64,000 bases of DNA from Fluctibacter corallii (GTDB lineage: Bacteria; Pseudomonadota; Gammaproteobacteria; Enterobacterales; Alteromonadaceae), in the NCBI RefSeq assembly GCF_025751585.1, contig NZ_JAOWKX010000008.1:181984-245983 (forward strand), given 5' to 3'. The notes under the pieces were generated by a model. It had not been told where the DNA came from. It ran no database searches and was given only the letters and a program-made list of their open reading frames with translations. A program made the position numbers and the translations under genes. Positions 26,247-36,878 of the stretch are shown in pieces (the first letter of the stretch is position 1; every line of letters starts with the position of its first letter).

Positions 26247-29200
26247 TTATTCATGCTTATCTTTCTTTGAATTAATCGGCATAAACTCAACATCAAACTC
26301 AACCAATTGTTGTTTTAATCCCATCTCCATCACATCAAGAGGCTCTATGCCCATGTCATGTACAGGAGAGTTAGCACTCAGCACAAACCCGTTCGGTTGT
26401 TTACCTAATGCTAGAAACAAAGGATCTGCATACTGGTCGTTATTGTTAGGGTTAAAGACACCACGATCAAAACGAGACCAGTAATCACGAATATTTCGGA
26501 ATTCCCACCAATATCGGTAATTTTCAGCACGTTCATCGTTAGCAATAAGCCCCACATTTTGTGCGAACGTGTCTTCGTTCTTTAAGTGGGCTTCCTTTGC
26601 TAATTCAAACTCTTCCGTTGTCGTAAAGTCGTCTTCATTTACTGCAATAAAGCCAATCTCATTACCAGCAACAGGCGCACCATTTAACCAATTTACAAAA
26701 CAATTGTTCAATGCACTCGAAGAATCTGTACAGGTTGTTTGTTGATTAAACTCATTCTGCAATTCTTGGCGAAAATAAAGATTGCTGCCAATATCCATGC
26801 CCTCTCTAATAGACCAAATATTATTTCCGTTTCGTAAATCAGGTCCTTTCACACCCGCAATAGTATGTGTATCTTTATCTGATAGATTCAACACAACATT
26901 ATTGCGTACAGTGGCGTGATGGAGCCCGCCATCCTGATGCAGCTTTAAATAATATTTGTGATAGCCATTATTTTTAGACCCTCTCACATCAACAATATAA
27001 TTGTTCACCACCTCAGTAAATTTCGCGAAATCAATTCCTCCCTCATTCTCTAAATCGTACAGAATGTTATGGGTTATTTTCGCGTAAAGCTGGGCGAAAT
27101 CCGCCCTAATGGCAGTACTTTTCTCTCCATCGGGCATTGAGTGAATATAATTATGATGAACGTAAATTAAGCTATCATCGTCAACCAGTTCCTTCGGGTT
27201 TGGCACTGGGGTTCCAGGTTGGGGCCATGCATTGTCTTGTTCAACATAGCCACGCGTCGTATTGATATAAATGGCGTTAGTATCGCCAAGATCAGTAGCC
27301 ACATTACTCAGTTCGTTATACGCTACTTCAATACCTTGCGTAAGCGTCATTGAAAGAGCTGGCAATGACCTAATAGGCTCACCTTGCGCCACACGCCCCC
27401 GCAAAAACCATGGAATATCCCCCACTCTCAGCGCTTGATATTCAGGGTTAGCAATAAACCCTTCATATGTCGGCGCTTGTGGTGTCATTTCCTCTCCTAA
27501 TGCAGGTATATTGTATAGTCTGCTCCCTACGCCGTAGCGAAAACCAGTAATTGAAATACCATTAAATGGTGTATTATAAATCTTGTTATGGAGCACCTTG
27601 GTGTTTTGCGTCTGAGTGAGCAAAATAGCTTGTCCCATTCTGTGCAATAGCCCCATATCATGAATGTTATTATTCTCAATCAGGTTATTTTTATTCGCGT
27701 TTTTGATACCAGGCCCATAACCAATCACTGCGATACCTGTTTTCCCCACATGATGAATATGGCTGTTTACAATTGAAATATTCTGGCTATGCAAATCTAA
27801 GCGAATACCGTTCCCTGACGTATTGTAAATTTCAACGCCATCAACCGTGATATTTTCAGCGCCTCGAAATCTTAGAGCAGCATTGTCTTTATCATAGATC
27901 GCTTGTTCAGAATGCGTTGTCGCTTCTCCCCACTCGTGATAGCCTCTTTCAGCGCGCGTAAAGACTAAATTCTTAAAATGGATATTCTTGACTGGCACAT
28001 CTAAGTTTGAACACGTAAACCCGTTCATCTGATCAATAAAGCAGTCTTGCGTATTAACTATTCCCTCTATGCGAAAGAGTTCTCTCAGCGCAGGAGCTGA
28101 AATATGATTTTGAATATTTCCGCCTTCCGGCCAGTAATATATTTTGCCTTCGCGGGTATCAACCGCCCATTCACCTTCCTGAAGATAAGTCAGTGAATTG
28201 AACAAACGAATGCCGTCTTCTCGATGAATGATGCTTGATGTCATACCCGTTGGAAGCGGACGGTCAATAAGAATTGGGTTTCGACCACTGATAGAAGTAT
28301 GGTTGTAATGAGGAGCATGCACATTAAAGGATTGCATGCGAAGGTAAACATCAGTGGTATATGCATCGCCGTTTAGGTCATGCTCAGACGACTTAAAGTC
28401 TTTGATTTTTGCTCGTGAATACATCCATTTCTGACGGGGATAAATGCCTAATTCAATATCACCGACCTCTCTCGATGTCAGTTCTGGATAAAGCTCCTCC
28501 ATGACCTTATCGGGAGTAAACAAATGTTGTTTTAATGGGTTTGCGTTGAAATCATAATTTTCATCTTGAAATGATATCTCTGAAGAAAAACTATGCATTG
28601 AATTTGGCAACATCACACCATCAGCATGCAACGTATAGATGCGGCCTAACTCTTCGGGAATCGGCGCAGAATAAACATGCCCTAGCGCATTAGAATTCAA
28701 AAACGGATGTGCATCAACGCGCTCCCATCCCTGCACGCTCACATCAGAATGAAAAACAGGTTTGTTATTAGGATCTGCCGCTTCATACACTGTATGGTTA
28801 TTCCCATCCCCCCCGTCTGCTAAACCAAATACGACAGTATCAGTTAGCTTATAATCACCCGCAGCAATTTTGACTCGAATGGTTCCAGCAACACCTGCAC
28901 TGCGCAAATTTCTAACAATACATTGTGCTTGAGACACCGTCGCTACAGGTGAATTAGCCAACCCTGAGTTTTCATCGTTCCCGCTAACAGATACAAAAAC
29001 AGACTGACTCTGTATTAAATCATCCGCTAACGCCTTATTAGAATTACACAGTGTTTGGTTGGGGCTTCTATTTTGCCACAGTGTTGCAAATTGCTGATTT
29101 TGATTTACGTGAAACGCAAACAAATCATCGGGTGCGTTTTCATTATTTAATGGTAATAATCCTAAATAATGTGGGAAAAGCGTTTGATCTGGAGAGGCAT

Positions 29201-30248
29201 TGTATCCAACGAGTTGCTGAGAGAAAAACGCGAACGTTTCATCCTTCCACTCCCATATCGACATGCGATTATCAGCCATAGATACGATATCTACTTTACC
29301 GTTTCCATTCGCATCAAGTAAATAGAAACCTGATGCATCCTTGGCACTGACCCAGTTCCCTACACTCCCCATGGCAAAGTTTTGAAACTCACCATTTTTA
29401 TTTTTATAAAGCGTTGCTTTAGCACCGCCAGTTGCAGCTTCTTTTTCAATCGAAATAAGATCGTCTACACCATCATTATCAATATCGTCTACAAAGTATT
29501 GTGTTGTATCAGGTTGATTAGTATTTACCCATTTATGATTTATGGTTTGCCGTCTATCAAAAGCAAAAAGTCTGTCAGGTTTGCTGGCCCATATGGTAAT
29601 TTCGGTCGCATTTTCAGCACGATCTGACTTCCAAATTTCAATAAGATCTTCACGGCCATCTCCATTAAAGTCACCACCGAGATAACGCCTCGACTCGTCC
29701 CCGCTGCGATCACTCCATGCGCCTACTCCAGCAGGGCCCAAGTTCTGGTTCATCCAGACAAATTTTTCACCGTTCCATTTCCAAGCCGATGCGTTCGCCC
29801 CTCCTCCAGCTTGCCAAATTTCAACAATTTCGTCTGTTTGATCACCATTTACATCAAGCATCAAAAAATGCCGGTCATCACTTGCACCTACATCAGACCA
29901 AGCTCCCACCCAAGAAATACTTGTTGTTTCCTGTATTCCAGTTGCTCCATTTCTCAGCCATACTGTTGCGCTACTTGCAGCGTCATCGCCCACACGAATA
30001 TTTACGTCATCGTGAAAAATTTTTATAAGGTCATTAACGCCATTACCATCAACATCCCCTGACAAATAACGACTGCGATGCGCGTCTGTTAATTCATCAA
30101 CTAACATGTCGACGGTAATTTTGTTCGTAGGCTCAAAACTGTATGCATTGGAAGTCATGCCCAACGACATAAAAGATGTCGCTAGCCAACTCCAACGATA
30201 GACCTGTCGTATCTTATTTTGCTTGCGTTTTATTTGAATCACATTCAT
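26247..30248 (-). CDS. Giant secreted FG-GAP/beta-helix protein, putative polysaccharide-active enzyme
   Basis: About 1333 residues. A signal-like N-terminus (WLATSFMSLGMTSNAYSF) is followed by about seven FG-GAP/VCBS-type repeats carrying Ca-binding signatures such as SGDVDGNGVNDLIKI, LDVNGDQTDEIVEIW and GDFNGDGREDLIEIW (residues about 60-400). Then VSVSGNDENSGLANSP opens a long right-handed parallel beta-helix (GIRLDLHSQNISIVNSHIHHV, KTGIAVIGYG, NNLIENNNIHDMG, YNTPFNGISITGFRYG). Such combinations are found in secreted polysaccharide lyases and hydrolases, but no catalytic family is obvious. Start: ATG 30248 has GGAGGA immediately before it; GTG 30242 has the better spacing of 7. No PEP-CTERM or type IX tail is seen. 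It stands alone. Confidence 0.8.
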   Translation of the reverse strand: MNVIQIKRKQNKIRQVYRWSWLATSFMSLGMTSNAYSFEPTNKITVDMLVDELTDAHRSRYLSGDVDGNGVNDLIKIFHDDVNIRVGDDAASSATVWLRNGATGIQETTSISWVGAWSDVGASDDRHFLMLDVNGDQTDEIVEIWQAGGGANASAWKWNGEKFVWMNQNLGPAGVGAWSDRSGDESRRYLGGDFNGDGREDLIEIWKSDRAENATEITIWASKPDRLFAFDRRQTINHKWVNTNQPDTTQYFVDDIDNDGVDDLISIEKEAATGGAKATLYKNKNGEFQNFAMGSVGNWVSAKDASGFYLLDANGNGKVDIVSMADNRMSIWEWKDETFAFFSQQLVGYNASPDQTLFPHYLGLLPLNNENAPDDLFAFHVNQNQQFATLWQNRSPNQTLCNSNKALADDLIQSQSVFVSVSGNDENSGLANSPVATVSQAQCIVRNLRSAGVAGTIRVKIAAGDYKLTDTVVFGLADGGDGNNHTVYEAADPNNKPVFHSDVSVQGWERVDAHPFLNSNALGHVYSAPIPEELGRIYTLHADGVMLPNSMHSFSSEISFQDENYDFNANPLKQHLFTPDKVMEELYPELTSREVGDIELGIYPRQKWMYSRAKIKDFKSSEHDLNGDAYTTDVYLRMQSFNVHAPHYNHTSISGRNPILIDRPLPTGMTSSIIHREDGIRLFNSLTYLQEGEWAVDTREGKIYYWPEGGNIQNHISAPALRELFRIEGIVNTQDCFIDQMNGFTCSNLDVPVKNIHFKNLVFTRAERGYHEWGEATTHSEQAIYDKDNAALRFRGAENITVDGVEIYNTSGNGIRLDLHSQNISIVNSHIHHVGKTGIAVIGYGPGIKNANKNNLIENNNIHDMGLLHRMGQAILLTQTQNTKVLHNKIYNTPFNGISITGFRYGVGSRLYNIPALGEEMTPQAPTYEGFIANPEYQALRVGDIPWFLRGRVAQGEPIRSLPALSMTLTQGIEVAYNELSNVATDLGDTNAIYINTTRGYVEQDNAWPQPGTPVPNPKELVDDDSLIYVHHNYIHSMPDGEKSTAIRADFAQLYAKITHNILYDLENEGGIDFAKFTEVVNNYIVDVRGSKNNGYHKYYLKLHQDGGLHHATVRNNVVLNLSDKDTHTIAGVKGPDLRNGNNIWSIREGMDIGSNLYFRQELQNEFNQQTTCTDSSSALNNCFVNWLNGAPVAGNEIGFIAVNEDDFTTTEEFELAKEAHLKNEDTFAQNVGLIANDERAENYRYWWEFRNIRDYWSRFDRGVFNPNNNDQYADPLFLALGKQPNGFVLSANSPVHDMGIEPLDVMEMGLKQQLVEFDVEFMPINSKKDKHE

Positions 30249-30493
30249 TCCTCCGTTCATTTGAATACACGGCGTTAGGGCCAAAAGAAAACATGCCCCT
30301 CTGAATATGCTTGTAACGCAATTAACCTAAAACAGTCCCAAAATATTTGACTATTAACGTTATAGTCAGATGAAATAGTAACTAACCAATTGATATTATT
30401 AAATAATGTATAAAGTGTGTGTAACGATCAGGCATGAAAATAGGCACAAAGCTATCGCATTAAATACGTAAACTAAATAATTCCATTCAGAAT
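30249..30493. other. Spacer upstream of the beta-helix gene
   Basis: AT-rich region that should hold its promoter; nothing else recognised apart from the terminator at its left end. Confidence 0.35.
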
Positions 30494-30523
30494 AAAAAAA
30501 CCAGCGACATGCGCTGGTTTTTT
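30494..30523. terminator. Terminator of the tgt-secF operon
   Basis: CCAGCG-ACATG-CGCTGG flanked by A-run and T-run on opposite sides, so it can act on both strands. Confidence 0.88.
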
Positions 30524-30556
30524 CAGTTAAAAATGCAATCTCATTTGATCATGAAA

Positions 30557-31492
30557 TCAAGGCATTGGGTCAAGGTCTGCACCTTCTTTTTCCACTTCTG
30601 TTGGGATTAAGTCTTCACGGCTAATTCCCAATTGAAGCGCGACTAAGCTTGCCACGTAAATTGAAGAATACGTACCGATGATTACACCAAACAACAGTGC
30701 TGTCGCAAACCCGTGTATCAACGCACCGCCTAAGAAGAACAGTGCCAGCAATACTAGGATTGTGGTAAGTGACGTTACAATTGTACGATTCAACGTTTGT
30801 GTAAGAGAAATATTAATAATTTCTTCTACTTCAGATTTACGTATTTTACGGAAGTTTTCACGAATACGGTCTGACACAACGATTGTATCATTTAGTGAAT
30901 AACCAATTACCGCTAGCACCGCTGCAAGTACTGTTAGGTCAAACTCAATGTTGAATATAGAAAACATACCCAACGTAATGATAACGTCGTGGGCAAGTGC
31001 CGAAACAGAACCTAGTGCAAATCGCCATTCGAAACGCATCGCGACGTAAATCAGAATACAGATAAGGGCCACTAGCATCGCCAAGCCGCCTTGCTCTGTC
31101 AGCTCCTGTCCTACACTTGGGCCAACAAACTCAACACGGCGCACGTTATCTAAACCAATACCTAACGCATCGATCACCTCGTTACTCAGCTCGCTAGACT
31201 TCTTACCCTCGCGAGGCGCAAGGCGAATGAGTACGGCTTCACTGCTTCCAAAGTTCTGAACTACCGCATCATCAAAACCTGACCCAGACAATTTTTGGCG
31301 AATGTCATTTAAATCAGCGGCTTCATCAAAGCCGATTTCAATCACCGTACCGCCGGTAAAGTCCAAGCCCCAGTTCAGCTGATTGATGCTTAAAGATGCT
31401 ATAGATGCGATCAACAAAATCCCTGAAAAAATCATCGCTGGAATACGCAGCGACATAAATGAAATGGTTTCATTTAATTTTAAAATCTGCAT
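30557..31492 (-). CDS. secF: Protein translocase subunit SecF
   Basis: 311 residues with six membrane helices. The first periplasmic motif GLDFTGGTVIEIGF and the RND-type segment SLNDTIVVSDRIREN are present, with FFLGGALIHGFATALLFG. With SecD it uses the proton or sodium gradient to pull exported proteins out of SecYEG. Starts 8 bases after secD. Confidence 0.97.
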   Translation of the reverse strand: MQILKLNETISFMSLRIPAMIFSGILLIASIASLSINQLNWGLDFTGGTVIEIGFDEAADLNDIRQKLSGSGFDDAVVQNFGSSEAVLIRLAPREGKKSSELSNEVIDALGIGLDNVRRVEFVGPSVGQELTEQGGLAMLVALICILIYVAMRFEWRFALGSVSALAHDVIITLGMFSIFNIEFDLTVLAAVLAVIGYSLNDTIVVSDRIRENFRKIRKSEVEEIINISLTQTLNRTIVTSLTTILVLLALFFLGGALIHGFATALLFGVIIGTYSSIYVASLVALQLGISREDLIPTEVEKEGADLDPMP

Positions 31493-31500
31493 ATTAACTC

Positions 31501-33342
31501 CTAAATCGACAACTTCTCGAGACGCTTACCGCCCCATACACCATTCACAACAGCACGCGTAACAATGATGGCCGTGAACATAGACGTCGCGATACCAATC
31601 ATTAGCGTAATCGAGAACCCTTTAATCGGCCCGGTACCCACTGCAAACAAAATAAGTGCAGCGATAAATGTGGTGATGTTGGCATCTAAAATGGTTGAGA
31701 ATGCGCTGTCGTAACCATGATGTATAGATTGTTGCGGGCTTCGTCCATCACGTAATTCTTCTCGAATACGCTCGAAGATCAAAACATTGGCATCGACGGC
31801 CATACCCACGGTTAATACAATGCCAGCCATGCCGGGTAGCGTTAATGTAGCGCCTGGAATCATCGACATCACACCCACAATCATCACTAGGTTAATGCCC
31901 AGTGCAAGGTTTGCTACAATGCCAAACTTCTTGTAGTACATTAGCATAAATGCAAGTACAAAAATGAAGCCCCACACAATAGCCTGCATACCTAAGTCAA
32001 TGTTTTCCTGACCCAAACTTGGACCAATTGTGCGTTCTTCTACGATTTGGATAGGCGCAATTAGTGCACCAGCACGCAGTAACAGAGACAAGTCACGGGC
32101 TTCTTTAGGTGAATCTAACCCCGTAGTTTGGAATGACGCACCAAACACGCCACGAATGGTAGCCACGTTAATAACACGACGCTCTGGTTCAAAAATCAAC
32201 TTACCTTCGGCATCACGCTCGCCCGTGCTTTTATATTCGATAAACAGAACAGCCATTGGGTTACCAACGTTGTCTTTAGTAAAGCGCGCCATTTTTGCGC
32301 CGCCTTTAGAGTCGAGTTTAATGGATACTTGAGGGCTACCGTATTCATCGACTCCACTGTTGGCGTCAATGATATGGCTACCCGCTACAATTTCCTTTTT
32401 CTCAAGCAGAATTGGACGTCCTTCATGCATAAACAACTCTGTACCTGGCGGTACGCGGCCATTCATAGCGTCATACGGGTCGTGCTCTGTATCTACTTTA
32501 CGGTACTCAAGGGTCGCTGTTGCATTCAGAATTTGCTTTGCTTTCGCTGTATCTTGAATCCCAGGAAGTTGCACGACGATGCGCTCTGCACCTTGCTTTT
32601 GCACGACGGGCTCAGCGACACCTAACTGGTTCACACGATTACGAATAATCGTGATATTTTGCTTAACTGCATAGTCTCTCACTTGCGCGAGACGCTGCTG
32701 CGTAAAACCAGCACGAATCGTCAGATCGCTCGGTTCAGTAAACTCTAAGTCTCCGTAGCGATTACGTAAGAAAAACTTCGCTTTATCAAGGGTTTCAGCG
32801 TCACGAAAGCGAACATCTACGCCATCTTCTACAATTTTTACCGAGCGATATCGCAACTTTTCTTCACGTAGTGCGGTTTTAAAATCGCCTTCAATATCTT
32901 CAAGCGATTTACTGATCGCTTGTTTCATGTCCACTTCCATTAAGAAATGTACACCACCACGTAAATCCAACCCGAGCTTCATCGGTGAGCCACCTATGTT
33001 TTCTAACCAAGATGGCGTGTCTGGTGCAAGGTTCATTGCGACGAAGTAGTCGCTACCAAGCGACTTTTCTAAACGCTCGCGCGCTAAACGCTGAGTTGCA
33101 TCATCATTTAAGCGAACAAGAATATGCTCGTCTTCCAGCGTAATGCGTTTGGGTTGAATGTTAAGAGAGCCAAGCTCGTCGTTAACACGATCAATAAGTT
33201 GTGTATTTACCTCAGCGTCTCTGCCAGCAGAAATCTGTACGGCATAATCTTCACCGTATAAATTTGGCAAGGCATAAAGCGCTGTAAAGGCTACGACAAA
33301 GGTAACCATTAGGTATTTCCACAGCGGAGTATGATTTAACAC
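31501..33342 (-). CDS. secD: Protein translocase subunit SecD
   Basis: 613 residues from GTG 33342, chosen because AGGAAGGA precedes it by six bases and the resulting start [13 protein letters not shown] aligns with E. coli SecD MLNRYPLWKY. The open frame reaches 33369, adding nine unconserved residues. The periplasmic P1 domain ([32 protein letters not shown]) and six helices including [17 protein letters not shown] are present. Confidence 0.95.
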   Translation of the reverse strand: MLNHTPLWKYLMVTFVVAFTALYALPNLYGEDYAVQISAGRDAEVNTQLIDRVNDELGSLNIQPKRITLEDEHILVRLNDDATQRLARERLEKSLGSDYFVAMNLAPDTPSWLENIGGSPMKLGLDLRGGVHFLMEVDMKQAISKSLEDIEGDFKTALREEKLRYRSVKIVEDGVDVRFRDAETLDKAKFFLRNRYGDLEFTEPSDLTIRAGFTQQRLAQVRDYAVKQNITIIRNRVNQLGVAEPVVQKQGAERIVVQLPGIQDTAKAKQILNATATLEYRKVDTEHDPYDAMNGRVPPGTELFMHEGRPILLEKKEIVAGSHIIDANSGVDEYGSPQVSIKLDSKGGAKMARFTKDNVGNPMAVLFIEYKSTGERDAEGKLIFEPERRVINVATIRGVFGASFQTTGLDSPKEARDLSLLLRAGALIAPIQIVEERTIGPSLGQENIDLGMQAIVWGFIFVLAFMLMYYKKFGIVANLALGINLVMIVGVMSMIPGATLTLPGMAGIVLTVGMAVDANVLIFERIREELRDGRSPQQSIHHGYDSAFSTILDANITTFIAALILFAVGTGPIKGFSITLMIGIATSMFTAIIVTRAVVNGVWGGKRLEKLSI

Positions 33343-33400
33343 AAAAATTCCTTCCTCTAAATGCAACAAGCGGACAGACGTCCGCTTGTATTAGGAGATA

Positions 33401-33739
33401 TTAAATAGACTTCATTGTCCCTTTGGGTAGCACTGCACTAATCGATGCTTTTTGAACCACAATATTTGTGCTGTCATTCAATGCAATTTCGATAAAGTCC
33501 TTCTCTTCTGATACTTTCGTGATTTTACCTACCATACCACCTTGAGTAAGCACTTCGTCGCCTTTGCTCAACGATGAAACAAGGTTTTTATGCTCTTTTA
33601 CACGCTTTGCTTGCGGACGATATAGCATGAAATAAAAAATTAAGCCGAAAACGCCTAGCATAATTAGCATTTCAAATCCGCCACCTTGCTGTCCAGCAGG
33701 TGCAGACTGTGCGTAAGCGTTTGAAATAAATAAACTCAT
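33401..33739 (-). CDS. yajC: Sec translocon accessory subunit YajC
   Basis: 112 residues with one N-terminal helix (MLIMLGVFGLIFYFMLYRPQAKR) and the conserved KGDEVLTQGGMVGKITKV domain. It lies between tgt and secD, as in other gammaproteobacteria. Confidence 0.97.
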   Translation of the reverse strand: MSLFISNAYAQSAPAGQQGGGFEMLIMLGVFGLIFYFMLYRPQAKRVKEHKNLVSSLSKGDEVLTQGGMVGKITKVSEEKDFIEIALNDSTNIVVQKASISAVLPKGTMKSI

Positions 33740-33760
33740 AGTTTCCCCTGATTATTGTAA

Positions 33761-34885
<1,125 letters not shown>

Positions 34886-34887
34886 TT

Positions 34888-34905
34888 ACCGGAAAACAGT
34901 CCGGT
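34888..34905 (-). other. Short hairpin in the tgt leader
   Basis: ACCGGA-AAACAG-TCCGGT is a perfect 6-bp stem 14 bases before the tgt start; role unknown. Confidence 0.3.
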
Positions 34906-35042
34906 GCCGAATAAAAAACGCAGAGAGTATAAAGCAAATAGCGCGCAGCTTAAAATGTGATTTCGTGATTTTTTCACCCCAACAGGCAGAAATCATGTTA
35001 CCCGTTGAAGATGCATGCAATTTTAGTTGATGCGGCGGGCGG

Positions 35043-35387
35043 CTAACCTGAGGTATACGTATCGGAAGTATTAAAATGGCTGTACTGTTGCGAAGTACAT
35101 GCATCAGAAAAACGAAACGTAGAGGGATAGCGACTGTCATCTCGTAGTTGGCTTTTTAACACGACTTCATTCTTGTTCGACGCTTCTGCGTCTCGGCTCG
35201 CTAACACAAATAATCTCAATCGTCTGGCGGATTCTGGGTTATTGATGGCGATGACCGAAAGAGGAAAACGTTGCGCTTCATTTCTACAGTCCATAGGTTT
35301 GCCTGCATAGCCATAGACATTCGTAACAACAGATAACAAAAAGCAGGCTACACCATACTTTATTAAGACACCCACAATATTGAACAC
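35043..35387 (-). CDS. Small exported protein of unknown function
   Basis: 114 residues starting at GTG 35387. A hydrophobic N-terminus (VGVLIKYGVACFLLSVVTNVYG) with cleavage expected after VYGYA precedes an approximately 88-residue mature part with two cysteines (MDCRNEAQ, FSDACTSQQ), perhaps one disulfide. No family recognised. It stands alone between tgt and the KAS gene. An alternative frame (34886-35140) overlaps it and looks like a shadow. Confidence 0.5.
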   Translation of the reverse strand: MFNIVGVLIKYGVACFLLSVVTNVYGYAGKPMDCRNEAQRFPLSVIAINNPESARRLRLFVLASRDAEASNKNEVVLKSQLRDDSRYPSTFRFSDACTSQQYSHFNTSDTYTSG

Positions 35388-35663
35388 GTCAATCTACCCT
35401 CCATTTTACCGTTTTCATTTGTGCCAGAACGTTAACTGGCGCAACTACCGCTACGATTACTATGTGTAGATACAACGCTGCGTGCTTTAAAAGGTTGACA
35501 TGTCCCGCCAGCATTTATTGTGTTGAACAGTGATAAAGTGTGAATGCTCTGAAATAATTTGCGCAATTTACACCCTGTTATGATGTTGAATGCCTTAACA
35601 ACAATGACTTTTTGCCAATAAATAGCTAAGCTACGTCGATTCTGAAATACGAGCATATTTATC

Positions 35664-36788
35664 ATGACAAAAAAGGTAGTAATCAGTGGCTCAGGCCTGT
35701 GGAAACCTGAACACGCTATCAGCAACGAAGAATTAGTCGCGGCATACAATGCCTATGCTGAATCGTTCAATCGTCAGCATGAACAAGACATCTTATCCGG
35801 CGAAGTTGCAGAAAAACCATTTTCCAGTGCGGAGTTCATCGAGAAAGCCTCTGGGATAAAGAGCCGTTATGTGTATGTAAAAGAGGGCGTTTTAGATATT
35901 GAAAGGATGCGACCAGTCATCCCAGAGCGCGAAGAAACTGCGTTATCTCATCAGGCCGAAATTGCCCTGCACGCAGCGAAAAAAGCTATGCAAGCCGCCA
36001 ATAAAACAGCAGACGATATTGATGCGGTCATTGTTTCTTGTGCATACACACAACGAGCCTACCCAGCGATTGCCATTGAAGTACAAGCAGAATTGGGGAT
36101 AAAAGGATTTGGCTTTGATATGTTAGTAGCCTGCTCGGCTGCTACATTTGGCGTTCACCGCGCTTATGAAATGATCAAAGCCGATACGGCAAAATGCGTT
36201 CTGGTGATCAATCCTGAACTCACATCGCCACAAATCAACTTTAAAGATCGAGACAGCCATTTTATTTTCGGTGATGTTGCAACCGCGATGATTCTGGAAA
36301 CAGAGGATACCGCAACAAGTGAGCATCAATACAATATTCTAAGTACCAAAGCTGTCACATCATACTCAAACAATATCCGTTCAAATTTCGGCTATCTTAG
36401 TCGTGTGCATGACACGGATCCATACGCAGCTGACAAATTGTTTCATCAACAAGGGCGTAAAGTATTTAAAGAAGTCTGCCCAATGGCGATTCGTCATATT
36501 CGTGAGCATATTGAACGACACAGTTTGGGTGCGTCAGACATTAGACGTTGGTGGTTACATCAGGCAAACATCAATATGAACAAGCTAATTTGCAGTAAGT
36601 TGATTGGCGATGATGTCACCCAAGATAATGCCCCTATTGTATTAGACGAGTTTGCTAATACGGCTTCTGCGGGGTCAATTATCGCGTTTAACCTTTACCA
36701 TGAAGATATGCAACCTGGCGAGTATGGCGTACTCTGTTCTTTTGGTGCAGGTTACTCAATTGGTAGCCTCGTCATTAAAAAGCGCTAG
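35664..36788 (+). CDS. Beta-ketoacyl-ACP synthase III-like enzyme
   Basis: 374 residues of the KAS III (FabH) fold. Active-site Cys in DMLVACSAATFGVHRA; His in WWLHQANINMNKLI; Asn in EFANTASAGSIIAFNLY; the C-terminal GAGYSIGSLV completes the fold. The N-terminus and the insertion AEKPFSSAEFIEKASGIKSRYV place it with the FabH2-like group typified by Pseudomonas PA3286 rather than housekeeping FabH. Expected to condense an acyl-CoA with malonyl-ACP. It lies 90 bases upstream of the prsK-prsR pair but need not belong to it. Confidence 0.85.
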   Translation: MTKKVVISGSGLWKPEHAISNEELVAAYNAYAESFNRQHEQDILSGEVAEKPFSSAEFIEKASGIKSRYVYVKEGVLDIERMRPVIPEREETALSHQAEIALHAAKKAMQAANKTADDIDAVIVSCAYTQRAYPAIAIEVQAELGIKGFGFDMLVACSAATFGVHRAYEMIKADTAKCVLVINPELTSPQINFKDRDSHFIFGDVATAMILETEDTATSEHQYNILSTKAVTSYSNNIRSNFGYLSRVHDTDPYAADKLFHQQGRKVFKEVCPMAIRHIREHIERHSLGASDIRRWWLHQANINMNKLICSKLIGDDVTQDNAPIVLDEFANTASAGSIIAFNLYHEDMQPGEYGVLCSFGAGYSIGSLVIKKR

Positions 36789-36878
36789 CAAAGACACGCA
36801 TTACGTGTTGTGATTTTTACCTCAAGTGACATGATCAACACGTAATTAAGATAACAATAATAAGGACACGCAATTGCT

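Noticed and set aside
26247..30248. PEP-CTERM or type IX sorting signal on the giant protein
   Set aside because: The C-terminus lacks a PEP motif plus hydrophobic helix, and no conserved type IX domain was seen.
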